From positions 1 to 64,000 of the forward strand of contig NZ_JASZYR010000022.1 in the NCBI RefSeq assembly GCF_030316855.1: 64,000 nucleotides of DNA, read 5' to 3'. The notes under the pieces are model-generated. The model was not told the DNA's origin. It made no database searches and saw only the letters and a list, made by a program, of their open reading frames with translations. The stretch's first letter is position 1. Every line of letters starts with the position of its first letter. This document shows, piece after piece, positions 1-9,012 of this stretch. This DNA is from Variovorax sp. J22P240. Lineage in GTDB: Bacteria > Pseudomonadota > Gammaproteobacteria > Burkholderiales > Burkholderiaceae_C. A program made the position numbers and the translations under genes.

Positions 1-105
1 TTTTCAATCCCGTCAAGCCCGAAGGACTTTTTCTCAACCTCTTCCGACTCCCCGCAACCCCCTCTTCAGGAGCCACTCAGCGAGTCGTTTTCTGCTGAGC
101 CTTGG

Positions 106-135
106 ATTATGGCTAGCTTTTTCAAAGCTCGTCAA
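106..135 (-). promoter_or_regulatory. candidate strong leftward sigma70 promoter
   Basis: On the minus strand there is TTGACG (positions 135-130), an 18-nt spacer, then CATAAT (111-106), a near-consensus sigma70 promoter pointing out of the left edge. A second TTGACG lies further downstream at 16-11; its -10 would be outside the window. Two tandem strong promoters before a stable-RNA-like GC-rich leader would fit an rRNA operon or another highly expressed leftward gene, but nothing transcribed is visible. The rest of positions 1-269 shows no convincing gene. Confidence 0.4.
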
Positions 136-269
136 ACTTCCTCGGATTTTTTCTTGACTTCGCCAGGCGGCCCCGAGGGGCTGGCCTGGAAGGAGACGCC
201 TTCGCGTTCTCAGCCGAGCCTACGAGTATATGCCAAGAATCCAGTGCTCGACCGGATAATTCGTGCCAC

Positions 270-2171
270 ATGGCACTCATCACACTCCTCGACGCCCAAC
301 TCGCGTTCGGTCACGTCCCGCTGCTCGATCATGCGGACTTCTCTCTCATTGAATCGGAGCGCATCGGCCTGATCGGCCGCAACGGCGCGGGCAAGTCATC
401 GCTCCTCAAAATCCTGGGGGGCCTGGAGAAGCCCGATGACGGGACGCTGCAGGTCCAGCAGGGCTTGCGCGTCACCTACGTCGCGCAGGAACCTCTTCTG
501 GATATGGATGCCGACGTGTTCACCGCGGCAAGTGCAGGGCTTGCAGCGGTGATCGCGATTCGCGACCAGTACCTGTCCGGCGCTCCAGGGCTCGACCTGG
601 ACGCGCTCCAGTCGCAGATTGAAGCCTTCGACGCGTGGAACTGGGAGCAGCGCGTCGACGAGACACTGCATCGCCTGCATCTGGACGGCACCGCCCGCAT
701 CGGCTCTCTATCTGGCGGCACGCGCAAGCGCGTCGCACTCGCTCAGGCGCTCGTTGCAGCGCCTGACGTGTTGCTGCTCGACGAACCCACCAACCACCTA
801 GACCTCGATTCCATCGAATGGCTGGAGCAGTTGCTCATCGACTTCAAGGGAAGCGTGGTGACCATCACCCACGACCGCAGCTTCCTGAATCGGGTGGCTA
901 CACGCATCGTCGAGCTGGACCGGGGAAAGCTCAGCTCTTACCCAGGGAACTTCGAGCAGTACCTCATCCAGAAGGAAGAACAACTGGCCCAGGAAGCCGT
1001 CATCAACGCCAAGGCCGACAAACTGCTGGCGCAAGAAGAAATCTGGATCCGCAAGGGCGTCGAGGCCCGCCGCACGCGCAGCCAAAGCCGGATCAGCCGG
1101 CTCGAGGCGCTCCGTGCCAACCGGTCCACGCGGCGCGAAGTCCTGGGCAGCGTGAACATGGATGTCGCTTCAGGCCAGGCCAGCGGCAAGATCGTTGCCG
1201 AGTTGACGGACGCCACCAAGGCGTTCGGCGAGAAGACGGTCATCCGGAAGTTCAGCGGGACGATCCTTCGCGGCGACAAGGTGGGGCTGATCGGGCCGAA
1301 CGGCGCCGGCAAGACCACCCTGCTCAAGCTGATCCTCGGCGAACTGGAACCGGACAGCGGCAAGGTCCGCCGCGGCGCCAACCTGCAAGTCGCCTATTTC
1401 GATCAGATGCGCAATGCGCTGAACCTCGACGCCACGCTGGAGGACTTCATCAGCCCCGGCAGCGAATGGATCGAGATCGGCAGCCAGCGCAAGCACGTCA
1501 AGAGCTACCTGGCAGACTTCCTCTTCTCGCCCGCCCGTGCGCACTCGCCGGTGCGATCGCTGAGCGGCGGTGAGCGCAACCGGCTGCTGCTCGCGCGTCT
1601 TTTCGCGCGCCCCGCCAACGTGCTGGTGCTCGACGAACCGACGAACGACCTCGACATCGACACGCTCGAGCTCCTCGAAGACTTGCTGCAGAACTACGAC
1701 GGCACGGTCTTCCTCGTCAGCCATGACCGGACTTTCCTCGACAACGTCGTGACGAGCACGATCGCGTTCGAAGGCGACGGCCACTGGCGCGAATACGAAG
1801 GCAGCGTGCAGGACTGGCTGACCCAATCGAAGCGCGCGCGAGAATTCGCCGAGCAGCGCGCGGCCGCGTCGGCGCCGGTCGCGCCCCCGGCGCCCGCGCC
1901 GGCGCCTGCGGTGGAACCCGCTGCCCGCACGATCCGCAAGAAGCTCAGCTACAAGGAACAGCGCGAACTCGAAACTCTGCCGGCGCAGATCGCCGCATTG
2001 GAAGACGAGCAGAAGCGCATCACCGAAATCCTCGAACTCGACGGCGGCGCCATCTACGCCACCGACGCATCGCGCGCGGCCGAACTCGGCGAGCGCCACG
2101 CCCGCATCGACGACGAACTGCTTGCCGCACTCGAGCGCTGGGAAGAACTCGGCTCAGCGCGCCAGGGCTAA
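270..2171 (+). CDS. uup: ABC-F ATPase, Uup type
   Basis: Soluble tandem ABC ATPase of the ABC-F family; these act on ribosomes or DNA-associated processes and are not transporters. The 633-aa protein has two nucleotide-binding domains: Walker A GRNGAGKSS at residues 36-44 with Walker B LLLDEPTNHLD, and Walker A GPNGAGKTT near 342-350 with Walker B LVLDEPTND. Between them is the basic ABC-F linker (about 245-290). The Ala/Pro-rich stretch and C-terminal coiled coil (about 540-630, starting RKKLSYKEQRELE) is characteristic of Uup, which binds DNA and affects precise transposon excision in E. coli. Length matches Uup (about 635 aa). The next gene, 73 bp downstream, runs in the same direction. 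Confidence 0.93.
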   Translation: MALITLLDAQLAFGHVPLLDHADFSLIESERIGLIGRNGAGKSSLLKILGGLEKPDDGTLQVQQGLRVTYVAQEPLLDMDADVFTAASAGLAAVIAIRDQYLSGAPGLDLDALQSQIEAFDAWNWEQRVDETLHRLHLDGTARIGSLSGGTRKRVALAQALVAAPDVLLLDEPTNHLDLDSIEWLEQLLIDFKGSVVTITHDRSFLNRVATRIVELDRGKLSSYPGNFEQYLIQKEEQLAQEAVINAKADKLLAQEEIWIRKGVEARRTRSQSRISRLEALRANRSTRREVLGSVNMDVASGQASGKIVAELTDATKAFGEKTVIRKFSGTILRGDKVGLIGPNGAGKTTLLKLILGELEPDSGKVRRGANLQVAYFDQMRNALNLDATLEDFISPGSEWIEIGSQRKHVKSYLADFLFSPARAHSPVRSLSGGERNRLLLARLFARPANVLVLDEPTNDLDIDTLELLEDLLQNYDGTVFLVSHDRTFLDNVVTSTIAFEGDGHWREYEGSVQDWLTQSKRAREFAEQRAAASAPVAPPAPAPAPAVEPAARTIRKKLSYKEQRELETLPAQIAALEDEQKRITEILELDGGAIYATDASRAAELGERHARIDDELLAALERWEELGSARQG

Positions 2172-2244
2172 CGGCGCCTTTGTCCGACGCGGGGCGCACG
2201 CGGGTCGCGCTATACATGCGGTACCCAGGCTCACCCCCCGCCGC

Positions 2245-4005
2245 ATGTCCTCATTCCTCCGGCACCTTGCCCTCCTGTTGCAACGCTCCCTCGCGATCGG
2301 AGGAGTGGCGCTTTGCCTCACCGCGTGCGCCGAGCTTCCGAAGAATGTCGACCGGCCGGTTTCCACCGCGCTGACATCGCCATCGGGCACGCCGTTGGCG
2401 ACCGTGGTGCAGAAACGCCGGGACGCAGCGAGGGGACGCTTCGAATCCGGCTTCATGTTGCTGGACGGCCCCCCCGCCGCCTACGGCAGCAGGCTCGCCC
2501 TTGTGGAGGGCGCACAGAAGACGCTGGACCTCCAGTACTACGCGATCCACGCAGACGCCAGCACTGCACGCCTGCTCATCGGCGTGCGCGATGCGGCCCG
2601 GCGTGGCGTGCGCGTGCGCATCCTGCTCGACGATTTCCACAGCACCGGCCGCGACGCGCTCGTGATGCGCCTCGCTTTCGAGCCCAACATCGAGATGCGC
2701 ATGTTCAACCCGCTCGCCGGCGCGCGGGCGTCCACCGTGGGGCGCCTCTTCAACTCGCTCGACGACGCACCGCGTATCCAGCAGCGGATGCACAACAAGC
2801 TCTTCATCGCCGACAACGTGCTGGCCGTGACGGGGGGGCGCAACCTGGGCGACGCGTACTTCGGCAACGCCAGCAAGGCCAACTTCATCGATCTCGACGT
2901 CCTGGTTGCGGGACCGCTCGTGCAGGACCTGTCGCGCAGCTTCGACGCCTACTGGAACAACGAGCGTGCCTATCCGGTTCAATCGCTCGTGACGCGCGAG
3001 GAACTCGACGAAATGCGGGCTCGGGCGAAAAAGGCCGATGCGGCCCAGAGTGCCGCCTCGGCCGCAGACGGGACGCGGGCGGCAAACGGCGAACAGCGTC
3101 CGCAAGGCGAAGCCCCCACCGCCGAACAGCGCGCCCACGCGTGGGACCAGAAGGCGATGGACCTGAGCACTGCGACCTTCGTATGGGCGCCCGCCGTCGT
3201 ACTGGTCGACCGACCGGGAAAGATCGCGGCGGATGACGCTGGCCCGAGCGCCGGCACCGGCAAAGCTCCCGGCCTCGTGGTGACACGACAGACCGGGCGA
3301 CCGCCCGGCGCGCGCCCCGGAAATTCGCTCGACGCCGCCGCCGATACGGCCGCAGGCGGTGACACCGTGGTCGAAGGCCTGCTTCAACTGATCGGCCTGG
3401 CCCGCAGCGACCTCCTGATCATCTCGCCGTACTTCGTCCCCGGTCCCGACATGAAGCAAGCGTTTGCCTCGGCGCGAGCGCGCGGCGTGAGGATCCAGGT
3501 GCTGACGAACTCGCTGGCCTCGAACGACGCACCCGTGGCTCACGTCGGCTACGCTCGGCATCGCGAAGAGCTGCTCGCGATGGGCATCGAGCTCTACGAA
3601 CTACGCAGCGAGCAGGCTGGCCTCAGCAGCGCCTTCGGCAGCTCCGGCAGCTCCGGCAGCAACATGTCAGGCGAATCGCGCTCGATGCTGCATTCCAAAG
3701 TGCTGGTGATGGACGGCCGCATGCTGGTGGTGGGCTCCATGAATCTCGACCTGCGCTCGCAGTTGCAGAACACGGAGATCGCGCTGCTGATCCGCAGCGA
3801 TGAGCTCTCCCGCGTGGCGACCGGCAAGATAGAGACCGCGCTGCGGGAGGGCGCTTGGCGCGTAGAACGCAACGATGGGCAACTCGTCTGGCGCGCCCCG
3901 CAAGGCAGCGGACTCCAGGACACGACCACCGAGCCCGACGCCAGCACCAGTCTCCGGATGATGCTCAAGCTGTTCGGGCCGCTCGCACCCGACCGACTGT
4001 TGTGA
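2245..4005 (+). CDS. phospholipase D family protein, ClsC-type cardiolipin synthase
   Basis: Predicted envelope phospholipid-modifying enzyme with two phospholipase D domains. Motif 1 is HNKLFIADN within MHNKLFIADNVLAVTGG, motif 2 is HSKVLVMDG followed by SMNLDLRS; both have the HxKx4D form. The start at 2245 (586 aa) gives a hydrophobic leader ending in a lipobox-like LTACAE, so it is probably a lipoprotein; a longer start at 2122 would overlap uup. ClsC makes cardiolipin from phosphatidylethanolamine and phosphatidylglycerol in E. coli, and the separated HKD halves and length fit that branch better than ClsA. Between the motifs lies a low-complexity Ala/Gly-rich insertion (about 255-375) that is longer than usual. 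Confidence 0.82.
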   Translation: MSSFLRHLALLLQRSLAIGGVALCLTACAELPKNVDRPVSTALTSPSGTPLATVVQKRRDAARGRFESGFMLLDGPPAAYGSRLALVEGAQKTLDLQYYAIHADASTARLLIGVRDAARRGVRVRILLDDFHSTGRDALVMRLAFEPNIEMRMFNPLAGARASTVGRLFNSLDDAPRIQQRMHNKLFIADNVLAVTGGRNLGDAYFGNASKANFIDLDVLVAGPLVQDLSRSFDAYWNNERAYPVQSLVTREELDEMRARAKKADAAQSAASAADGTRAANGEQRPQGEAPTAEQRAHAWDQKAMDLSTATFVWAPAVVLVDRPGKIAADDAGPSAGTGKAPGLVVTRQTGRPPGARPGNSLDAAADTAAGGDTVVEGLLQLIGLARSDLLIISPYFVPGPDMKQAFASARARGVRIQVLTNSLASNDAPVAHVGYARHREELLAMGIELYELRSEQAGLSSAFGSSGSSGSNMSGESRSMLHSKVLVMDGRMLVVGSMNLDLRSQLQNTEIALLIRSDELSRVATGKIETALREGAWRVERNDGQLVWRAPQGSGLQDTTTEPDASTSLRMMLKLFGPLAPDRLL

Positions 4006-4023
4006 CCGCCCGCGCGGCAGACC

Positions 4024-5454
4024 TCAGGCCTGCTGATCCCTGACCCGCGCGAACACTTTCCAGAACGTCGCGTCCTGCGCGGTCGCGAAATTGATGCGCA
4101 TCAAGGTGCTGGGCGGCCTGCGGGCATGAAACAGGGAGCCGGGCGCCAGAAGGTAGCCCTCGTCGAGCATGCGCTGCGTAAGCGCGTCGGTATCGACGCC
4201 GGTGTCGACCCAGCCGAAAAGCCCCGCCGGCTCCGAGGCGAGCTTGCAGCCCGCGGCCAGCGCCAGTTTGACGGTGCGGCCTCGCGCCCCATCGAGCCGC
4301 AGCCGGACGCGCTCGGCATGCCGGCGCAACTGCCCCTGGTCGATGCACCAGGCCAAGGCCTTTTCGAATAGCGAGGGCGTCGTCAAGGTGGCGAGCAGCT
4401 TGGTTTCGAGCAGGCGCCCGACCAGTTCGGGCGATGCCGCGAGAAAGCCGATGCGCCAGTTGGGCGCGAGGATCTTCGCGAAGCCACTGACATAGATGGT
4501 GCGCTGCAGGCCGTCGAGCGCGCTGAGCCGGGTCGCGTGCTCTGGCGCGAGGTGGCTGTAGGTGTCGTCCTCGACGATGTGGAAGTCGTGCCGATTGGCA
4601 AGCTGAAGCACACGGTGCGCGCTGCCCGGCGTGAGGCTGTAGCCGGTCGGGTTGTGCAGCACGCTGACGCTCACGAAGAGCTTGGGCTTGTGGCCCTCGC
4701 CTGCATTGCAGTAGCGCTCCATGACCTCGAGGTCGGGCCCGTCGGCCTTGCGCGGCACGGGAAGAATTCGCATGCCGAGCGCTTCGAGGCGCGCGAATTC
4801 GAGTGCCCAGCCGGGCTCCTCGACCATGACTGGATCACCGGCACGCAGCAGGGTCCGACTGACGATATCGAGCGCGTGGGTGGCGCCGATCGTCGTCAGG
4901 ATCTGCTTCGGACCCGCCGGCACGTTGATGCTTCCCAGCTTGGTGGCGAGGCTGCGGCGCAGCCCGCTGTCCCCTTCGGGCTCGCCGTACTGCAGCGAGA
5001 ACTCCTGCAAGGCCTTGGTGTTGGTCACGCGGCGCACGGCGGCCGGCATGAAGGTCGACTCCAGCCATTCGGGCGGGAAAACGCCCATGCCGGGTTGCGG
5101 CTTGTCGCTCGGGCGGTGGAACATGCCGCGGATGAGGGTGCTCGCATCGGCCGCCACGATCTGGGGGGGCGGCGGCTGGACGACCAGGTTCATGCTCGAC
5201 AAGGCCGGACCGCCGTGGACCGCGACCGAGTCGCGCACAAAGAAGCCGCGTTGGCGCCGCGCTTCGACCAGCCCCTGCGCCAGCAACTGGTCGTAGGCCG
5301 CGACCACCGTGTGCGGGCTTACGCCCTGCTGCCGCGCGCATTCGCGCACTGAGGGCAAGCGCGCACCGGGCGCGAGCAGACGGTTGCGAATACGCTCGGC
5401 GAAGCGGTCGGCGAGCTGCTCCGTCAGCGACTGGGTGGAGGTGCGTGTCAGCAT
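4024..5454 (-). CDS. MocR-type transcriptional regulator (GntR HTH plus aminotransferase fold)
   Basis: A 476-aa MocR/PdxR/GabR-family regulator. Residues 1-80 form a GntR winged helix (LPSVRECARQQGVSPHTVV), and the rest is a fold-type I aminotransferase domain with the PLP lysine K327 in YVSGFAKILAPNWR. These proteins use PLP or a PLP-amino acid aldimine as the sensed ligand and usually control an adjacent divergent gene. Here the neighbour 107 bp away is a LysE exporter heading an eight-gene operon with its own aminotransferase, so this regulator is the likely controller of amino-acid export. It is a regulator rather than an enzyme because of the N-terminal HTH. Confidence 0.9.
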   Translation of the reverse strand: MLTRTSTQSLTEQLADRFAERIRNRLLAPGARLPSVRECARQQGVSPHTVVAAYDQLLAQGLVEARRQRGFFVRDSVAVHGGPALSSMNLVVQPPPPQIVAADASTLIRGMFHRPSDKPQPGMGVFPPEWLESTFMPAAVRRVTNTKALQEFSLQYGEPEGDSGLRRSLATKLGSINVPAGPKQILTTIGATHALDIVSRTLLRAGDPVMVEEPGWALEFARLEALGMRILPVPRKADGPDLEVMERYCNAGEGHKPKLFVSVSVLHNPTGYSLTPGSAHRVLQLANRHDFHIVEDDTYSHLAPEHATRLSALDGLQRTIYVSGFAKILAPNWRIGFLAASPELVGRLLETKLLATLTTPSLFEKALAWCIDQGQLRRHAERVRLRLDGARGRTVKLALAAGCKLASEPAGLFGWVDTGVDTDALTQRMLDEGYLLAPGSLFHARRPPSTLMRINFATAQDATFWKVFARVRDQQA

Positions 5455-5561
5455 GCGCGTCTTGTCCCTGCTCTGTGTCGATCATCAAGCCGATACAGTG
5501 TCAGCTCTTGTTCGGCAATCTGTACTGCAACTGTAATGGTCCTCAGTTTAAAGTGTGTCCC
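5455..5561. promoter_or_regulatory. divergent promoter/operator region between MocR gene and exporter operon
   Basis: The 107-bp divergent spacer contains CTGTA at 5520-5524 and again at 5531-5535 (11-bp phasing, one helical turn) and its inverse TACAG at 5494-5498. MocR regulators typically bind repeated half-sites in such spacers. For the rightward operon a weak sigma70 match TTGTTC-N18-TGTAAT overlaps the two CTGTA copies. Operator assignment is inference. Confidence 0.4.
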
Positions 5562-6161
5562 ATGAACTGGCAAGAATTCACTGCGCTGCTGGTGCTGGCC
5601 ACGGCGATGAGTTTTTCGCCAGGGCCGAACACCACCCTTTCCACTGCCCTAGGCGCCAACGGCGGCCTGCCTCGCGCGATGCGTTTCGTCATCGCGGTGC
5701 CGGTGGGCTGGACGCTGCTGCTTGCGCTGTGCGCGGCAGGCATCGGCGCACTCGTCGTCGCCGTGCCGTCGCTGCGCTGGATCATCAAGGCGCTCGGCAT
5801 CGTCTACCTGTTGTGGCTGGCATGGAAGCTCAGCGGCAGCGCAGCGCTCGGCCAGGCCGACGGCGAACAGCTCAGGGTCGGTTTCAAGCAAGGCGTGATG
5901 CTGCAGTTTCTCAACATCAAGGCCTGGCTGCTGGCCCTGACGCTGGTCGCGGGCTGGATTGCCGGGCAGCCGGATGCGTTGCGGCGTTTCGCGATCGTCG
6001 CACCGGTCATGCTGGTGTACGCATTCACGAGCAACTTCGTCTACGCACTCGCCGGGGCGTTGCTGCGCAACTGGCTGGCCCAGGGGCGCCGCCTTCTGTG
6101 GTTCAACCGTGCGATGGCGGCCGTTCTCGTGCTGACGGCTTGGTGGATGGTCAGCGTATGA
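5562..6161 (+). CDS. LysE/RhtB family amino-acid exporter (first of three)
   Basis: Inner-membrane exporter of 199 aa with about six hydrophobic segments. The N-terminus has the family signature SFSPGPNTTLSTALGANGG, and the central part has the NIKAWLLAL segment found at the NPKA position of RhtB proteins. The start at 5562 is preferred because the signature then begins at residue 17, as in the family; upstream codons in frame are not hydrophobic. It is the first gene of the operon after the MocR regulator and overlaps the next gene by 4 bp (ATGA), which implies coupling. Substrate is unknown; homologues export lysine, threonine, homoserine, cysteine pathway metabolites or analogues. Confidence 0.88.
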   Translation: MNWQEFTALLVLATAMSFSPGPNTTLSTALGANGGLPRAMRFVIAVPVGWTLLLALCAAGIGALVVAVPSLRWIIKALGIVYLLWLAWKLSGSAALGQADGEQLRVGFKQGVMLQFLNIKAWLLALTLVAGWIAGQPDALRRFAIVAPVMLVYAFTSNFVYALAGALLRNWLAQGRRLLWFNRAMAAVLVLTAWWMVSV

Positions 6162-7087
6162 AGATCAAGGACGAAACGCTTGGCATGTGGCTCGGTGTGC
6201 TCGGCGTGGCCTTCTTCGCGGTCACGCTGCCGATGACGCGGCTCGCCACGGGCACGCAGGCCGCGCCGCAACTCTCGCCCTGGTTCCTGACGCTCGGCCG
6301 CGCGGCGCTGGCCGGTGTGCTGTCCGCCCTCTTCCTGCTCGCCACGCGCTCGCCCCTGCCGAAGCGCCCGCAGTGGAAGCCATTGGGCATGGCCGTGCTC
6401 GGCAACGCGATCGGCTTCCCCTTGCTCCTGGCCTTTGCGCTGCGTGTGGTCAGCGCCAGCCACGCGGCGGTCATCACCGCGCTGCTGCCCCTGGTGACGG
6501 CAGCGTGCGCCGCCTGGGTGCTGCACCAGCGCGCGCGGCTGGGCTTCTGGCTTTGCGCCATCGCCGGCAGCTTGCTGGTGGTCGTGTTCTCGCTGCTGCG
6601 CGCCGGGTCCCACGGCGGCGGCTTCGGCTTCGAATGGGCGGACGTGCTGTTGGTCGGCGCGGTCTTTGCCGCCTCGCTGGGCTACATCTACGGCGCGCAG
6701 GTCACGCCGGCACTGGGCGCAGAGCGCGTGATCTGCTGGGTCTGCGTGCTCGCACTGCCCGTCTCGCTGCCGGGCACGCTGTGGCTGTGGCCGCAGCAGC
6801 CGGTGGCCGTATCCGCCTGGGTCGGATTCGTCTATGTCGGCGTATTCTCGATGTGGGTGGGCTTCTTCGCCTGGTACCGCGGCCTCGCCATGGGCGGCGC
6901 GCTGCGTGTCAGCCAGACCCAGCTGCTGCAACCCTTTCTCTCGATCCTCGCCGCGGTGCCGCTGCTCGGCGAGCCTCTCGATACCGTGACCCTCGGCTTC
7001 GCCGCCGCCGTGGTCGCCACGGTGGTCGCGGGGAAGAAGCTCTCCCAGCCGCGCAATCCGGCCGCGCTCGCCACGGTCTCGCGATAA
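6158..7087 (+). CDS. EamA/DMT family transporter
   Basis: A 309-aa drug/metabolite transporter with ten predicted membrane segments arranged as two EamA repeats; the second repeat includes FVYVGVFSMWVGFFAWYRGL and ends with LLQPFLSILAAVPLLGEPL, typical of EamA domains. The start at 6158 overlaps the LysE stop by ATGA. EamA proteins of this kind export amino acids or related metabolites (for example cysteine or threonine/homoserine). Direction cannot be told from sequence, but the company of LysE exporters supports efflux. Confidence 0.88.
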   Translation: MKIKDETLGMWLGVLGVAFFAVTLPMTRLATGTQAAPQLSPWFLTLGRAALAGVLSALFLLATRSPLPKRPQWKPLGMAVLGNAIGFPLLLAFALRVVSASHAAVITALLPLVTAACAAWVLHQRARLGFWLCAIAGSLLVVVFSLLRAGSHGGGFGFEWADVLLVGAVFAASLGYIYGAQVTPALGAERVICWVCVLALPVSLPGTLWLWPQQPVAVSAWVGFVYVGVFSMWVGFFAWYRGLAMGGALRVSQTQLLQPFLSILAAVPLLGEPLDTVTLGFAAAVVATVVAGKKLSQPRNPAALATVSR

Positions 7088-7111
7088 CCCATCGCACTCT
7101 AAGGAAACAAC

Positions 7112-8326
7112 ATGAACTGGAAACTCGCCGCCCGCGCCGAAAAGATGAATCCTTCGGTGATCCGTGAAATCCTCAAGGTCACCGAACGCCCCGGCATCAT
7201 CAGCCTCGCCGGTGGCCTGCCCTCGCCCAAGACCTTCCCGATCAGCGATTTCGCCGACGCCTGCGCCGAGGTACTGCACAAGGACGGCCAGGCGGCGCTC
7301 CAATATGCCGCTAGCGAAGGCTACGGCCCGCTGCGCGAAGCCGTGGCCGAGATGCTGCCTTGGCCGGTCGACCCCGCCCAGGTGCTGATCACCACTGGCT
7401 CGCAGCAGGGCCTGGACCTGATCGCGAAGGTGCTGCTCGACCCCGGCAGCCGCGTGCTGGTCGAGACGCCGACCTACCTCGGCGCGCTTCAGGCCTTCTC
7501 GCCGATGGAACCCGAGCCGGTCAGCGTGGCGAGTGACAACGAGGGCGTGATGGTCGACGACCTGATCGCCAAGGCCCCGGACGCCCGCTTCGTCTACCTG
7601 CTGCCCAACTTCCAGAACCCGACCGGCCGGACCATGACCGAGGAACGCCGCGCCGCCGTGTCCGCGGCGGCGGCGAAGGCCGGGCTGCCGATCGTCGAGG
7701 ACAACCCCTATGGCGAACTCTGGTTCGACGAAGCGCCTCCCCCGCCGCTCACGGCACGCAATCCCGAGGGCTGCATTTATCTCGGCTCGTTCTCGAAGGT
7801 GCTGGCGCCGGGCTTGCGACTGGGTTTCATGGTCGCGCCCAAGTCGATCTACCCCAAGCTGCTGCAGGCCAAGCAGGCAGCCGATCTGCACACGCCGAGC
7901 TTCAACCAGCGCATGGTCTCCGAAGTGATGAAGGACGGCTTCCTGGCTCGTCACGTGCCCACCATCCGCAAGCTGTACAAGCACCAGCGAGACGCCATGC
8001 TGGCGGCGCTCACGCGTGAAATGAAGGGGCTGCAGGTCGAGTTCACCCAGCCGGCCGGCGGCATGTTCCTGTGGGTGCGCATGCCCGAAGGCATCGACAC
8101 GGTCGCGCTGCTGCCCAAGGCGGTGGAGCGCGGGGTGGCTTTCGTGCCGGGCGCACCGTTCTATGCCGGCGCCAGCGACCCGCGCACGATGCGGCTGTCC
8201 TTCGTGACGGCGAGCGTCGACGAGATCGACACCGCGATCGCCGCGCTGGCCGAGGTCGTGCGCGAGCAACTGGCGCACAACGCAGCGGCCGACGTGCAGC
8301 GGCTGCTGGCCGCCAGCCCCACCTGA
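7112..8326 (+). CDS. PLP-dependent aminotransferase, 2-aminoadipate/LysN-like
   Basis: A 404-aa class I/II aminotransferase without an HTH domain. It opens with MNPSVIREILKVTERPGIIS and GGLPSPKTFP, as in 2-aminoadipate or kynurenine/LysN-type enzymes, and carries the Schiff-base lysine K229 in GSFSKVLAPGLRLGF. A cytosolic enzyme transferring amino groups between an amino acid and 2-oxoglutarate is expected. It lies 24 bp after the EamA gene with a purine-rich ribosome site (TAAGGAAACA). In this operon it probably degrades or converts the same compound that is exported; the substrate is not determined. Confidence 0.88.
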   Translation: MNWKLAARAEKMNPSVIREILKVTERPGIISLAGGLPSPKTFPISDFADACAEVLHKDGQAALQYAASEGYGPLREAVAEMLPWPVDPAQVLITTGSQQGLDLIAKVLLDPGSRVLVETPTYLGALQAFSPMEPEPVSVASDNEGVMVDDLIAKAPDARFVYLLPNFQNPTGRTMTEERRAAVSAAAAKAGLPIVEDNPYGELWFDEAPPPPLTARNPEGCIYLGSFSKVLAPGLRLGFMVAPKSIYPKLLQAKQAADLHTPSFNQRMVSEVMKDGFLARHVPTIRKLYKHQRDAMLAALTREMKGLQVEFTQPAGGMFLWVRMPEGIDTVALLPKAVERGVAFVPGAPFYAGASDPRTMRLSFVTASVDEIDTAIAALAEVVREQLAHNAAADVQRLLAASPT

Positions 8327-8375
8327 ACCGGCCCCATCACGGAGCGGCGGTGCACAACATCGAGATCTTCACGCC

Positions 8376-9011
8376 ATGATCGACGGCGGCACGCTCTCGC
8401 TGTTCCTGCTCGCTGTGCAGGCGTTGTTCCTCTCGCCGGGGCCGAACATGGCCTTCGTCCTCTCGCATGGCATCGCCATGGGGCCCCGCGCTGGCTTGGC
8501 CGCCGGACTCGGCATTGCCGGCGCGGATCTGGTGCACACGCTCTGCGCGGCGACCGGCGTCACCGCGCTCGTGGCTGCGTGGCCGCCGTCCTTCGACGTG
8601 CTGCGCTACGCGGGCGCGCTCTATTTGCTGTGGCTTGCATGGCAGGCCCTCCGCTCCGGCGATGCAGCCCTGCACGGCAGGGCCGATGTCGTGAGCTTCG
8701 GGCGCGTCGTGCGCATGGCCTGGCTCAACAACCTAGTCAACCCGAAGGCACTGCTGTTCTTCATGGTGTTTCTGCCGCAGTTCGTCTCGCCCGCACGCGG
8801 CAGTGTGCCGATGCAATTGCTGCAACTCGGCATTGCGCTTTCGCTCGCCGGGCTGCTGTTCAATACCATGCTCGGCGCGTGCAGCGGCCAGATCGGTCGC
8901 TGGTTGCAGCGCCGTCACGCCGCGGGATTTCAGCGCGGCCTGCTGGCCACGGTGATGGTCGCGCTGGCGCTGCGTCTTCTGTTCATCGACCGTCCATCCA
9001 AAGGACTCTGA
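8376..9011 (+). CDS. LysE/RhtB family translocator (second of three)
   Basis: A 211-aa membrane protein with the RhtB signature FLSPGPNMAFVLSHGIAMG near the N-terminus and WLNNLVNPKALLFFMVFLPQF in the middle, the conserved NPKA element of the family. Six hydrophobic segments are visible. It is clearly diverged from the LysE proteins at 5562 and 11265, so it is not a recent tandem duplicate. It follows the aminotransferase by 49 bp and is separated from the GST gene by one base. Confidence 0.88.
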   Translation: MIDGGTLSLFLLAVQALFLSPGPNMAFVLSHGIAMGPRAGLAAGLGIAGADLVHTLCAATGVTALVAAWPPSFDVLRYAGALYLLWLAWQALRSGDAALHGRADVVSFGRVVRMAWLNNLVNPKALLFFMVFLPQFVSPARGSVPMQLLQLGIALSLAGLLFNTMLGACSGQIGRWLQRRHAAGFQRGLLATVMVALALRLLFIDRPSKGL

Positions 9012-9012
9012 C

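Noticed and set aside
109..372. Rightward 87-codon frame before uup
   Set aside because: It overlaps the uup start in another frame, and its sequence has no family resemblance.
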